A DNA stretch of 64,000 nt from CAVSRC01 sp963750065. Lineage in GTDB: Bacteria > Pseudomonadota > Alphaproteobacteria > Rhizobiales > Kaistiaceae. Positions 27,782-35,569 of this stretch are shown piece after piece; within the stretch, counting starts at the first letter, position 1, and each line of letters begins with the position of its first letter. The position numbers were made by a program, and so were the translations under genes. The notes beneath the pieces were generated by a model. The model was given only the letters and a program-made list of their open reading frames with translations. It was not told where the DNA came from and did not search any database. The stretch lies in the NCBI GenBank assembly GCA_963750065.1, contig CAVVPK010000008.1, forward strand, positions 62,001 through 126,000, in the 5' to 3' direction.

Positions 27782-28665
27782 TAGGCCGCGCCCATGGCGG
27801 TGACAGCCCAAGCCAGCGTCTCGGGGTCGATCGTGCCTTCGAACTCGGTCTCCACCGGGCCGGTCATCCAGACATGGCCGTCGTCGCGCCAGTCGATGAC
27901 CAGTGGCCCGCCTGGAAGCGTCACCGTGACGCGGCGCTCGGTCAGCTTCTTGCGCGCTGCGGCGACGGCGGCGGCGCAGGCGGCGGTGCCGCAGGCCCGC
28001 GTGATGCCAACGCCGCGCTCCCAGGTCTTCAGAGTGATTGCCGTCGGCGACGTGACATGGGCCAGCGAAATGTTGGCGCGCTCGGGAAAAATCGGATGGT
28101 TCTCGAGCAGCGGGCCAAAGCGCTCCAGGTCGTAGGCCGCGATATCGTCGACCCAGAAGATGGCGTGCGGATTGCCCATGTTGACCACCGCCGGCGAGTG
28201 CAGGATCGGGTCGTCGATCGGCCCGATCTGCAGCTCGATGGCGCGGGTATCGCGGAACTCCTCGGCCAGCGGAATCTCGTCCCAGCGGAAGCGCGGCTGG
28301 CCCATGTCGACGGTGATCAGTTCCGGCTGGCCGCTGTCAAAGGCCCTGAGCAGGCCGGCATTGGTCTCGATGGCCGCGCTCGGACGGCCGGTCTCGCCCA
28401 TGAGCAGCCAGCCGACGCAGCGGGTGGCGTTGCCGCAGGCATCGACCTCGCCGCCATCGCGATTGTGGATGCGCATGAAGGCGTCGCCGCCGGCCCCATG
28501 TGCCGTCTCGATGGTGATCATCTGGTCGAAATTGAGCGCGTCCGGGGCGCCGAGCGCACGAATCGCCTCCGCGCTGAGGCGCACGGCGTCGCGGCGGCCG
28601 TCGAAGACGATGAACTCGTTGCCGAGGCCGTTCATCTTGCGGAAGGGGATCGCCCTCGCCGTCAT
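27781..28665 (-). CDS. dapF: Diaminopimelate epimerase
   Basis: The 294-residue enzyme converts LL- to meso-diaminopimelate for peptidoglycan and lysine. The two catalytic cysteines are in DACGNATRC and RACGTAACAA, with the N-terminal KMNGLGNEFIVFD signature and the NPHAIFWV block also present. It is the first gene of dapF-mtaB-ftsY, a common alphaproteobacterial operon. A 7-bp inverted repeat (TTCCGCC/GGCGGAA, 28703-28723) lies in its likely promoter region. Confidence 0.97.
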   Translation of the reverse strand: MTARAIPFRKMNGLGNEFIVFDGRRDAVRLSAEAIRALGAPDALNFDQMITIETAHGAGGDAFMRIHNRDGGEVDACGNATRCVGWLLMGETGRPSAAIETNAGLLRAFDSGQPELITVDMGQPRFRWDEIPLAEEFRDTRAIELQIGPIDDPILHSPAVVNMGNPHAIFWVDDIAAYDLERFGPLLENHPIFPERANISLAHVTSPTAITLKTWERGVGITRACGTAACAAAVAAARKKLTERRVTVTLPGGPLVIDWRDDGHVWMTGPVETEFEGTIDPETLAWAVTAMGAA

Positions 28666-28824
28666 GGCAGCCTTGTCCGGAAGCTAGAGAAATCCACAGG
28701 TTTTCCGCCTCTATATGGCGGAAGCGAAGGCAAATTGCCAGACGCGATCGAGACCCGTCACGGAGCCGTCATGCGGCTGTCACCGCGTAATTCTAGCAAT
28801 GGCGGACGCGATGGTTAACGTGCT

Positions 28825-28839
28825 TTAACCGCGCATTAA
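28825..28839. promoter_or_regulatory. CtrA-type binding box TTAA-N7-TTAA
   Basis: TTAACCGCGCATTAA matches the CtrA full-site consensus exactly (TTAA, seven bases, TTAA). Further TTAA tetramers occur at 28815 (spacing 6) and 28845 (spacing 5), so the AT patch looks like a cluster. CtrA is the cell-cycle master regulator of alphaproteobacteria. Which neighbouring transcript it controls is not determined. Confidence 0.5.
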
Positions 28840-28854
28840 TACAATTAAAGATTT

Positions 28855-28870
28855 GACGGGGGCCCCCGTC
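28855..28870. repeat. 16-bp perfect GC palindrome
   Basis: GACGGGGGCCCCCGTC is fully self-complementary and begins 16 bases after the CtrA box. It has no loop of its own, so it would act as an extruded or dimer-binding site rather than a normal hairpin. It lies 3 bases before the terminator stem at 28874. Confidence 0.6.
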
Positions 28871-28873
28871 CAC

Positions 28874-28906
28874 GGCTGGCGCGTTTTTGCGCCGGCCTTA
28901 TTTTTT
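28874..28906 (+). terminator. Strong rho-independent terminator with no upstream gene on its strand
   Basis: The 9-bp stem GGCTGGCGC / GCGCCGGCC (one G:T pair) has a GTTTTT loop and is followed by TTATTTTTT. The T-run is on the plus strand, whereas the nearest upstream gene, dapF, is on the minus strand. It should therefore end a short plus-strand transcript, such as a small RNA or an attenuated leader of the gene at 29075. Confidence 0.7.
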
Positions 28907-29074
28907 GTGGCCCGGCTTGCGGCCGGTCCCGGCCGGTTGCGGCCCATCCCGTTTCCCGGCAGGTGCGGCAATCCGGCGCCGCGTGGCTCATGAATCGCCG
29001 CGTCGGACCGGACCCGGCGGAGCGTGAACGATTCAGACAATCGCGTGGTCGGCTTCAGACCGGGTTCGTTAATC

Positions 29075-30520
29075 ATGGACACGCACGCCTCGCCGCGCCA
29101 GCGCGGCCTTTCGGGCTACTGGCTGGCTCTGTTCTACCTGGCGGCACTGACGGTGCCGTTGCTGCTGGCCTGGCTCACCGGGCGGTCGCATGCGTTTGCC
29201 TGGCGCGAGGCGACTGCGGCGACGGGCATGGTCGCCGGGGTGGCGCTGGTTCTGCAGTTCGTCACCTCCGGCCGCTTCGAGTTGCTGTCGGGGCGGATCG
29301 GCATCGACGTCACCATGGCCTTCCACAAATGGTCGGCGCGGGCGCTGTTGGCGATGGTCATCGTCCATCCGCTGACCTTCATCGTGCCTAACGTGATCGC
29401 CGATCCGTCGCGCAGCCTCGACTGGCTGATCTATTTGTTCTTCGATCGGCGTTTCCTGACCGGGACGATCTCCGGTGTGGCGACGATCCTGCTGGTGGTG
29501 ACGGCGCTCTATCGCGAGAAGCTGGGGCGCTACGGCGTGTGGCGGGCGAGCCACGGTCTGCTGGCGCTGGCAGCGGTGGTGTTCCTGGTGCTGCATATAC
29601 TGCGCGCCGGCCACTATGCGCGTTTCTTCCCGCTCGATGCGCTATGGCCGATGCTGGCCATCGTCGTGATGGCGAGCGCGCTCACGGTCTATGGCGACCG
29701 GGCCCTGCAGATGGCGACGACGAAATGGCGGGTGGCGGGCAACCGCAAGGTCGCCGAGGGCCTGTGGGAACTGACGCTCAGCCACAATGGCGGCAAGGGC
29801 CTTGCCTGTCGCGCCGGGCAGTTCGCCTGGATCGCTTTCGGTGGCCGGCGGTTCCCAGTGTTCGACCATCCCTTCTCGATCGCCTCGGCGCCGTCGGCCG
29901 GCAACGACCTCTCCTTCATCATCAAGGAATCGGGCGATTTCACCGGCAGAATCGGGACGATTCCAGTGGGGACGAAGGTCGGCCTCGACGCGCCGCATGG
30001 CAGCTTCGTTCTGGCCGAGGAGTCCTCCGATCCGCTGCTGCTGGTTGCCGGCGGCGTCGGCATCGCGCCGATCCTGGCGATCCTGCGCGAGCTTGCCGCG
30101 CGCGGCGACCGGCGGCCGGTGCGGCTAATCTATGCCGGCATGCGACCGCAGGCGATGATCGCGCCGGAGCGCATCGTGCTGGAGGCCGGCGGGCTCGATC
30201 TCAAGGCGATCTTCCTGGCGGAGGAGGCGGGCCCCGACTGGCAGCATGACCGCGGACGGGTCACCCCGGGCACGCTCGCCGAGGCGCTGGACGGGCTCGA
30301 CCGGAGCCAGGTCAGGGCGATGCTGTGCGGACCGGGCGCCATGATGTGCGCCGCCTGCGATCTCCTCAGCGCCGCCGGTGTGCCGCTTGCGGCCATCCGC
30401 TACGAGCGCTTCGACTATGCCGATGCGACACGCTCGGCCAAGGACCGCCGGCTGCTGGCGCGCTTCGCGGCAATGGGAGCGGTCGTCACCGCCGCGATCA
30501 TCGCCTTTTCGCTCGCCTGA
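29075..30520 (+). CDS. Membrane flavocytochrome: ferric-reductase-like transmembrane domain plus FAD/NAD(P)-binding reductase
   Basis: The 481-residue protein starts with six hydrophobic helices of the ferric-reductase/NOX type; histidines in HKWSARALL, IVHPLTF, RASHGLLA and VLHILRAGHY could hold two b hemes. A ferredoxin-NADP-reductase-like half follows: FAD motif HPFSIASAP, GGVGIAPILAIL for NAD(P) ribose, and CGPGAMMCAACDLL near the end, with one more C-terminal hydrophobic helix. It should pass electrons from cytoplasmic NAD(P)H through heme to the periplasm. ATG 29075 is chosen; a GTG at 29024 has GGAG too close. Exported MsrB and MsrA follow directly downstream. Confidence 0.87.
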   Translation: MDTHASPRQRGLSGYWLALFYLAALTVPLLLAWLTGRSHAFAWREATAATGMVAGVALVLQFVTSGRFELLSGRIGIDVTMAFHKWSARALLAMVIVHPLTFIVPNVIADPSRSLDWLIYLFFDRRFLTGTISGVATILLVVTALYREKLGRYGVWRASHGLLALAAVVFLVLHILRAGHYARFFPLDALWPMLAIVVMASALTVYGDRALQMATTKWRVAGNRKVAEGLWELTLSHNGGKGLACRAGQFAWIAFGGRRFPVFDHPFSIASAPSAGNDLSFIIKESGDFTGRIGTIPVGTKVGLDAPHGSFVLAEESSDPLLLVAGGVGIAPILAILRELAARGDRRPVRLIYAGMRPQAMIAPERIVLEAGGLDLKAIFLAEEAGPDWQHDRGRVTPGTLAEALDGLDRSQVRAMLCGPGAMMCAACDLLSAAGVPLAAIRYERFDYADATRSAKDRRLLARFAAMGAVVTAAIIAFSLA

Positions 30521-30618
30521 GCGGTTGCCGGGCGTCACGGCCACCTCAAGACGAATTGAGTGGGGCGTGTCGTGCGCCTGCCCCTATATTCGGGCCATCA
30601 CAGGAGACCGACAGCCCG

Positions 30619-31227
30619 ATGGAGAGCAAGCCATGCGCGACAGACCATCTCGAGGCGACCCGCCGGCGCTTCCTGCTTTCGGCCGCGGCACTGGCGGGCG
30701 TGGTCGGCGTGGGCGCCGCGGTGCGCTGGGTCGGCCGGGCCGGCGCGAGCACGATCGTGACCAAGCCCGGCATGGTGACGATCGTGCGTTTTGCCGATAC
30801 CGGGGTGAGCCTCGGCGAGGAGAACGTGCCCAAAGTGGTCAAGAGCGAAGCCGAATGGCGCGCCCAGCTCTCCGATCTCGCCTTCCAAGTGACCCGGCAG
30901 GAGGGCACGGAAAGGGCCGGCAGTGGCGAATACGCCTTCAATCACGACAGCGGCCTCTATCGCTGCATCTGCTGCGATACGGCGCTGTACGATTCAAAGA
31001 CCAAGTTCGATTCGGGCACCGGCTGGCCGAGCTTCTGGCAGCCCATCGCCAGCCAGAACGTGGTCGAGATCCGGGACAGCAGCTTCGGCATGGTGCGCAC
31101 AGCGGTTTCCTGTGCGCGCTGCGAAGCCCATCTCGGCCACGTCTTTGACGACGGGCCGCAGCCGACCGGGCTGCGCTACTGCATGAATTCGGTGGCGCTG
31201 AAATTCGTGCCGCGCGCTGCCGCGTGA
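30619..31227 (+). CDS. msrB: Tat-exported peptide-methionine (R)-S-oxide reductase MsrB
   Basis: The 202-residue protein has a twin-arginine signal (RRRFLLSAAALAGVVGVGAAV) and a complete MsrB domain: zinc ligands CICC and CARC, the DSGTGWPSFW substrate motif, HLGHVFDDG, and the catalytic cysteine in RYCMNSVALKF. It reduces methionine-R-sulfoxide in proteins, here probably in the periplasm because of the Tat signal. ACAGGAGA upstream supports the start. It lies 98 bp after the flavocytochrome gene and 43 bp before msrA on the same strand. Confidence 0.94.
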   Translation: MESKPCATDHLEATRRRFLLSAAALAGVVGVGAAVRWVGRAGASTIVTKPGMVTIVRFADTGVSLGEENVPKVVKSEAEWRAQLSDLAFQVTRQEGTERAGSGEYAFNHDSGLYRCICCDTALYDSKTKFDSGTGWPSFWQPIASQNVVEIRDSSFGMVRTAVSCARCEAHLGHVFDDGPQPTGLRYCMNSVALKFVPRAAA

Positions 31228-31270
31228 GGCGGGCGGCGATCGTGTTCACTCTCTCCCGATGGAGGTTTTC

Positions 31271-32008
31271 ATGGACTTGAGCCGGATCCGGAATGCCTCG
31301 GCGTTGATCGCCGCCGGTGCCTTCGCGCTGGTTGCGTTCGGCGCGTTGATGGGCGGCAGTGAAGCCAGTGCCGAGAAGATCGGCCCGGTGGTCGTCATCC
31401 CGCCGCCGGCCATGGACGAGCCGGCGACCGCGGGAAGCGAGACGACGATCTTCGCCGGCGGCTGCTTCTGGGGCATCCAGGGCGTGTTCCAGCACGTCGA
31501 AGGCGTGGAGAGCGCCATCGCCGGCTATGCCGGCGGCACCGTCGACAATCCGACCTACGCCGACGTCACCACCGAGACGACCGGCCATGCCGAGTCGGTC
31601 AAGGTCACCTACGACCCGTCCAAGGTCACCTACGGCAAGCTGCTGCAGATCTTCTTCTCGGTGGCGCACGACCCCACCCAGCTCAACCATCAGGGACCGG
31701 ACATGGGCACGAGCTATCGCTCGGCGCTGTTCACCATGAGCGACGAACAGGCCAAGGTCGCCAAGGCCTATATCGCTCAGCTCGATGCCACCAAGGCGTT
31801 CCCCGACAAGATCGTCACCGAGGTGACGCCCTACACCAACTTCTTCCGGGCCGAGGACTATCACCAGGACGCCGCCACCACGATCGACATCAATCCGGGC
31901 TACATCATGTTCTATGACGTGCCCAAGATCGCGGCGCTGAAGGCAACCTTCCCGGCGCTCTACCGGGACAAGCCGGTGCTGGTCTTCGCCAGCGACGCGC
32001 GCAGCTAG
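31271..32008 (+). CDS. msrA: Exported peptide-methionine (S)-S-oxide reductase MsrA
   Basis: The 245-residue protein has a Sec-type signal (MDLSRIRNASALIAAGAFAL..ASA) and the MsrA core with the catalytic cysteine in FAGGCFWGIQGVF, then GYAGGTVDNPTYADVTT, HDPTQLNHQGPDMGTSYRS and FFRAEDYHQDA. It handles the S epimer of methionine sulfoxide, complementing the MsrB upstream. ATG 31271 has GGAGG five bases before it; ATG 31259 is upstream in frame but unsupported. Resolving cysteines are not evident in the C-terminus (ends FASDARS), so its reductant is unclear. Confidence 0.93.
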   Translation: MDLSRIRNASALIAAGAFALVAFGALMGGSEASAEKIGPVVVIPPPAMDEPATAGSETTIFAGGCFWGIQGVFQHVEGVESAIAGYAGGTVDNPTYADVTTETTGHAESVKVTYDPSKVTYGKLLQIFFSVAHDPTQLNHQGPDMGTSYRSALFTMSDEQAKVAKAYIAQLDATKAFPDKIVTEVTPYTNFFRAEDYHQDAATTIDINPGYIMFYDVPKIAALKATFPALYRDKPVLVFASDARS

Positions 32009-32024
32009 ACCAACGCCAAGGACG

Positions 32025-32405
32025 ATGGCACGGCCCTCCGGCACTCCGGCCCTGTCATCGACCGCTGCCGCGGCGATCGCAGGCGCCGCGGGTTTTGTTG
32101 GCTGGGCGGCATTCTCGCTCGGTGGCACGCGGCGGGAGGCGTGGGACTCGGGCAGCTGGTGGCTCGTGGCACTGCCGCTTCTGGCGCTGGCGGCGGGGAT
32201 ACTGGGCTACCTCGTACCGCAGAGGGTCTGGCGTTGGGCCGTCACCATCCTCGGCGGACAGCTCCTTGCCATGGTCCTATTGCGGCCCGCCGGGACGAAT
32301 CTCGGCCTGTTGCCACTGACCGTCGTCTTTCTGTTCGTCCCGATGGGGCTGATCTTCACCGCCCTGGCACTGATCGGCGGTGCGATCGCCCGCCGCCGAT
32401 CCTGA
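32025..32405 (+). CDS. Hypothetical small membrane protein
   Basis: The 126-residue protein has four predicted hydrophobic helices (AAAIAGAAGFVGWAAF, WWLVALPLLALAAGILGYL, WAVTILGGQLLAMVLL, LPLTVVFLFVPMGLIFTA) and a basic C-terminus RRRS. It starts 16 bp after msrA on the same strand and is probably co-transcribed with the redox genes. I recognise no family. Confidence 0.6.
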   Translation: MARPSGTPALSSTAAAAIAGAAGFVGWAAFSLGGTRREAWDSGSWWLVALPLLALAAGILGYLVPQRVWRWAVTILGGQLLAMVLLRPAGTNLGLLPLTVVFLFVPMGLIFTALALIGGAIARRRS

Positions 32406-32520
32406 TCAGCAGACTTGTCCGTCCGCGATCGATCCTGTCGGCGTGATCGACGGGTCGCATCCGTCCGATCCATTGGATAGATGTATGACCCGGCCGTGCT
32501 GACAGGAGACGGAAACGGAC

Positions 32521-33546
32521 ATGCCACGGGACTCAAAGGGGGCGCTGCCCCGCGTGCGGCTCGGCCGCACCGACATGGAGATCACCCGGGTCGGCTTCGG
32601 GGCATGGGCGGTCGGCGGCGACTGGCTCTACGGCTGGGGTGCGCAGGACGACGACGATTCGGTTGCTGCGATCCGCCATGCGGTCGCGCGCGGCGTCAAC
32701 TGGATCGATACGGCCGCGATCTACGGTTTCGGCCATTCGGAAGAGGTGGTCGGGCGGGCGCTGAAAGTAATCCCCGAAAGCGAGCGGCCCTGTGTTTTCA
32801 CCAAATGTGGGCTTGTCCGCGATCCGCAAGACCCGTCGGTGCGGCCGCACAGGGTCGGCACGGCGGAGAGCCTGCGCCGCGAGATCGACCTCTCGCTCGG
32901 GCGCCTCGGGGTCGAGCGCATCGACCTGATGCAGATGCACTGGCCGAGCGAGGACGGCAGCCGAATCGAGGACTACTGGCAGACCCTTCTTGACCTAAGG
33001 AGGGAAGGCAAGCTCAGAGCCGTCGGCCTCTCCAACCACGATGTCGGCCAGCTTGAGGCGGCCGAGAAGCTCGGCCATGTGGATACGCTGCAGCCGCCCT
33101 TCTCGGCGATCAGGCGGGAGGTTGCCGCGGCCGAGCTACCCTGGTGCGCGGCCCATGGGACCGGCGTCATCGTCTACAGCCCGATGCAATCGGGCCTCTT
33201 GACCGGGCGCTTCTCGGCCGAGCGGGCACGGGCCCTGCCGGAGAACGACTGGCGCGCAGGCAACCCCGAGTTCAGCGGCGAAAATCTGGCCCGTAACCTG
33301 AAGCTCGCCGAGGCCATGGTGCCGATTGCCGAGGCGCACGGGGTAAGCGTGGCGGCGATCGCCGTCGCCTGGACGCTGGCCTGGCCGGGGGTCACGGCGG
33401 CGATCGTCGGCGCGCGCAGCCCCGAACAGGTCGACGGCTGGTTCGATGCGGCCGCGCTCCGCCTGAGCGAGGCCGATATCGGCGCCATCGCGGCGGCAAT
33501 AGAAGCCACCGGCGCCGGTTCCGGGCCGGTCAGGCCCGCGGCCTGA
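32521..33546 (+). CDS. Aldo/keto reductase
   Basis: The 341-residue TIM-barrel NADPH-dependent oxidoreductase has the start LGRTDMEITRVGFGAWAVGG, the catalytic tyrosine in DTAAIYGFGHSEEVVGRAL, the lysine region FTKCGLV, the histidine in LMQMHWPSEDG and the cofactor region AWPGVTAAIVGARSPEQVD. It resembles the general stress YajO/YghZ group more than the beta-subunits of K+ channels. The start is preceded by GACAGGAGACGG. The substrate is unknown. Confidence 0.92.
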   Translation: MPRDSKGALPRVRLGRTDMEITRVGFGAWAVGGDWLYGWGAQDDDDSVAAIRHAVARGVNWIDTAAIYGFGHSEEVVGRALKVIPESERPCVFTKCGLVRDPQDPSVRPHRVGTAESLRREIDLSLGRLGVERIDLMQMHWPSEDGSRIEDYWQTLLDLRREGKLRAVGLSNHDVGQLEAAEKLGHVDTLQPPFSAIRREVAAAELPWCAAHGTGVIVYSPMQSGLLTGRFSAERARALPENDWRAGNPEFSGENLARNLKLAEAMVPIAEAHGVSVAAIAVAWTLAWPGVTAAIVGARSPEQVDGWFDAAALRLSEADIGAIAAAIEATGAGSGPVRPAA

Positions 33547-33710
33547 TTGCCGCGGTTCGATTGACTTGCTGGCCAGTTGTTCCTAGATAGCGGCCGACTC
33601 TGAAAAGAGCCAGAAGTGCAGAAAGCCGACCGGGGCCAAGACCCCGGAGGTCAGCGTCCGCCAGCGCAGGTGCGCCCGCGGGCGCGCAATTGCATGGAAA
33701 GGCGAAAGAA

Positions 33711-33851
33711 ATGAACCGCAAGGATGCCAATACGCCGGTCCGCGACCTCTATCCGGAGGCGCCGCCGCGTAGCGCCCCGCGCCGGGGGGAATGGCTGCTC
33801 GAAGCCGTGCGTCATCTTTTCGTGGAAGCCATGGCCGACCGGCGTAACTGA
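33711..33851 (+). CDS. Possible 46-residue basic protein
   Basis: A short frame encodes MNRKDANTPVRDLYPEAPP, then a basic amphipathic segment EWLLEAVRHLFVEAMADRRN. AAAGGCG lies 7-13 bases upstream. It occupies most of the gap between the aldo/keto reductase and the tandem repeats before ffh. The Pro/Arg-rich start and helical end look protein-like, but it could be chance. I recognise no homologue. Confidence 0.4.
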   Translation: MNRKDANTPVRDLYPEAPPRSAPRRGEWLLEAVRHLFVEAMADRRN

Positions 33852-33852
33852 C

Positions 33853-33955
33853 AAGAGGCGAGGAGCGCCCGCAGGGCGCGACCGGGAAGGCAAACAAGAG
33901 GCGAGGAGCGCCGTGACGCGCGACCGGGAAAGCAAACAAGAGGCGAGGAGGGCCC
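33853..33955. repeat. Tandem repeat of about 43 bp upstream of ffh
   Basis: Unit 1 (33853-33895) and unit 2 (33896-33937) share AAGAGGCGAGGAGCGCC, then a variable GC block, then CGCGACCGGGAAnGCAAAC. A third unit begins at 33938 with AAGAGGCGAGGAG and decays into other sequence by about 33955. The array lies between the small ORF stop and the ffh start and contains several GAGG/GGAG motifs that resemble ribosome-binding sites. Confidence 0.8.
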
Positions 33956-34014
33956 CCCGGGCTTCGCCAAGGGCGAACCCGAGGGCAGGCTCCGGCCTGA
34001 CTGGGAAATAAAGA

Positions 34015-35562
34015 ATGTTTGAGTCCCTCTCCGAACGCCTCGGCGGCATCCTCGACCGGCTGACCAAACGCGGCGCGCTCAGCGAAGCCGATGTCGGTGA
34101 GGCGATGCGCGAGGTACGGCGGGCGCTGATCGAGGCCGACGTGGCGCTCGACGTGGTGCGTTCGTTCACCGACAAGGTGAAGGTGCGCGCGGTCGGGCAG
34201 GACGTCATCCGCTCGGTCACCCCCGGCCAGATGGTGGTCAAGATCGTCCACGACCAGCTCGTCCAGATGCTGGGTTCGGAGGCGCAGGCGATCGACCTCA
34301 ACGCGCCGGCGCCGGTGGCGCTGATGCTGGTCGGCCTGCAGGGCTCGGGCAAGACGACGACCGCCGCCAAGATTGCCCGGCGGCTGACCGACCGCAACAA
34401 GCTGAAAGTGCTGATGGCCTCGCTCGATACGCGGCGGCCGGCGGCACAGGAGCAGCTCAAGGTTCTGGGCGAGCAGGCGGACGTCGCCACGCTGCCCATC
34501 GTCGCCGGCCAGACGCCGGTGGAGATCGCCGAACGGGCGCTCAATGCGGCACGCTTCGGTGGCTACGACCTGGTCATTCTCGACACCGCCGGCCGTACCC
34601 ATATCGACGAGCCGCTGATGGTCGAGATGGCGGAGATCAGGCGGGTGGCCAACCCGCACGAGATCCTGCTGGTCGCCGATTCGCTCACCGGCCAGGACGC
34701 GGTGACGCTGGCCAAGTCCTTCGACGAGCGCGTCGGCATCACCGGCATTGTGCTCACGCGCGTCGATGGCGACGGCCGTGGCGGCGCGGCGCTGTCCATG
34801 CGCGCGGTCACCGGCAAGCCGATCAAGCTCATCGGCGTCGGCGAGAAGCTCGACGCGCTGGAAGATTTCGATCCCGGTCGCATTGCCGGACGCATCCTCG
34901 GCATGGGCGATATCGTCGGCCTGGTCGAGAAGGCGGCGCAGAATCTCGACGCCGAGAAGGCGGCCAAGGCGGCCGAGCGCATGCGCAAGGGCGTCTTCGA
35001 CCTCAACGACCTCGCCGAGCAGCTTCAACAGATGCAGAAGATCGGCGGCATGTCGGGCGTGATGGGCATGCTGCCCGGCATCGGCAAGGCGAAGAAGCAG
35101 ATCGACGCCATGGGCGTCGACGATTCGGTGTTCCGCCGGCAGGAGGCGATCATCTCGTCGATGACGCCGAAGGAGCGGCGCAATCCCGACCTTCTCAAGG
35201 CGAGCCGCAAGAAGCGCGTCGCCGCCGGCTCGGGCACCAAGGTGGAAGAGATCAACCGGCTGCTCAAGATGCATCGGCAGATGGCCGACATGATGAAGCA
35301 GATGGGGCGCGGCAAGGGCATGTTCGCCCGCATGGGCGGCATGATGGGCATGCCCGGCGCCGGTGGCGGCATGGGCGGCTTAGGGGGCGGTTTGGGGGGC
35401 GGTCTGCCGGCCATGGATCCGGGCCAGCTGGAGAAGCTGGCCAAGGCCAGCGGCGGTCTGCCGGGCGCAATGCCGGGAGGATTGCCCGGCCTCAGCGGTC
35501 CCGGCGGGCTGAAGCTGCCGGGCCTGGGTGGCGGCCTTCCCGGCCTGCCGAAGAAGAAGTGA
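34015..35562 (+). CDS. ffh: Signal recognition particle protein Ffh (SRP54)
   Basis: The 515-residue SRP GTPase binds 4.5S RNA and signal peptides. The N domain starts MFESLSERLGGIL; the G domain has GLQGSGKTTTAAK, DTRRPAAQEQL, DTAGR and TRVDGDGRGG; the M domain has LEDFDPGRIAGRILGMGD, the methionine-rich groove LAEQLQQMQKIGGMSGVMGMLPG, and the RNA-binding SMTPKERRNPDLL with SRKKRVAAGSG. The last ~75 residues are an extended Gly/Met/Leu/Pro-rich tail ending LPKKK. It begins the ffh-aroQ-rpsP-rimM-trmD cluster; its receptor FtsY is at 25.5 kb. Confidence 0.97.
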   Translation: MFESLSERLGGILDRLTKRGALSEADVGEAMREVRRALIEADVALDVVRSFTDKVKVRAVGQDVIRSVTPGQMVVKIVHDQLVQMLGSEAQAIDLNAPAPVALMLVGLQGSGKTTTAAKIARRLTDRNKLKVLMASLDTRRPAAQEQLKVLGEQADVATLPIVAGQTPVEIAERALNAARFGGYDLVILDTAGRTHIDEPLMVEMAEIRRVANPHEILLVADSLTGQDAVTLAKSFDERVGITGIVLTRVDGDGRGGAALSMRAVTGKPIKLIGVGEKLDALEDFDPGRIAGRILGMGDIVGLVEKAAQNLDAEKAAKAAERMRKGVFDLNDLAEQLQQMQKIGGMSGVMGMLPGIGKAKKQIDAMGVDDSVFRRQEAIISSMTPKERRNPDLLKASRKKRVAAGSGTKVEEINRLLKMHRQMADMMKQMGRGKGMFARMGGMMGMPGAGGGMGGLGGGLGGGLPAMDPGQLEKLAKASGGLPGAMPGGLPGLSGPGGLKLPGLGGGLPGLPKKK

Positions 35563-35569
35563 GGGGGAG

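Larger units (their letters stand above)
28666..29074. other. Regulatory-looking intergenic region between dapF and the flavocytochrome gene
   Basis: This 409-base gap between divergent genes holds no clear ORF, but is unusually structured: an inverted repeat near dapF (28703-28723), a cluster of four TTAA tetramers (28815-28848) including a consensus CtrA box, a 16-bp perfect palindrome (28855-28870) and a textbook terminator (28874-28906) with no plus-strand gene before it. Confidence 0.7.

Noticed and set aside
28874..28906. Terminator of dapF
   Set aside because: The T-run is on the plus strand, upstream of the minus-strand dapF start, so it cannot end dapF transcription.
33853..33955. 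CRISPR-like array
   Set aside because: Units are directly adjacent without unique spacers, only 2.4 copies and no cas genes; it is a plain tandem repeat.
33583..35274. Long frame antisense to ffh, containing internal repeats
   Set aside because: Antisense shadow; the repeated LLFAFPVA peptide is only the translated tandem repeat at 33853.
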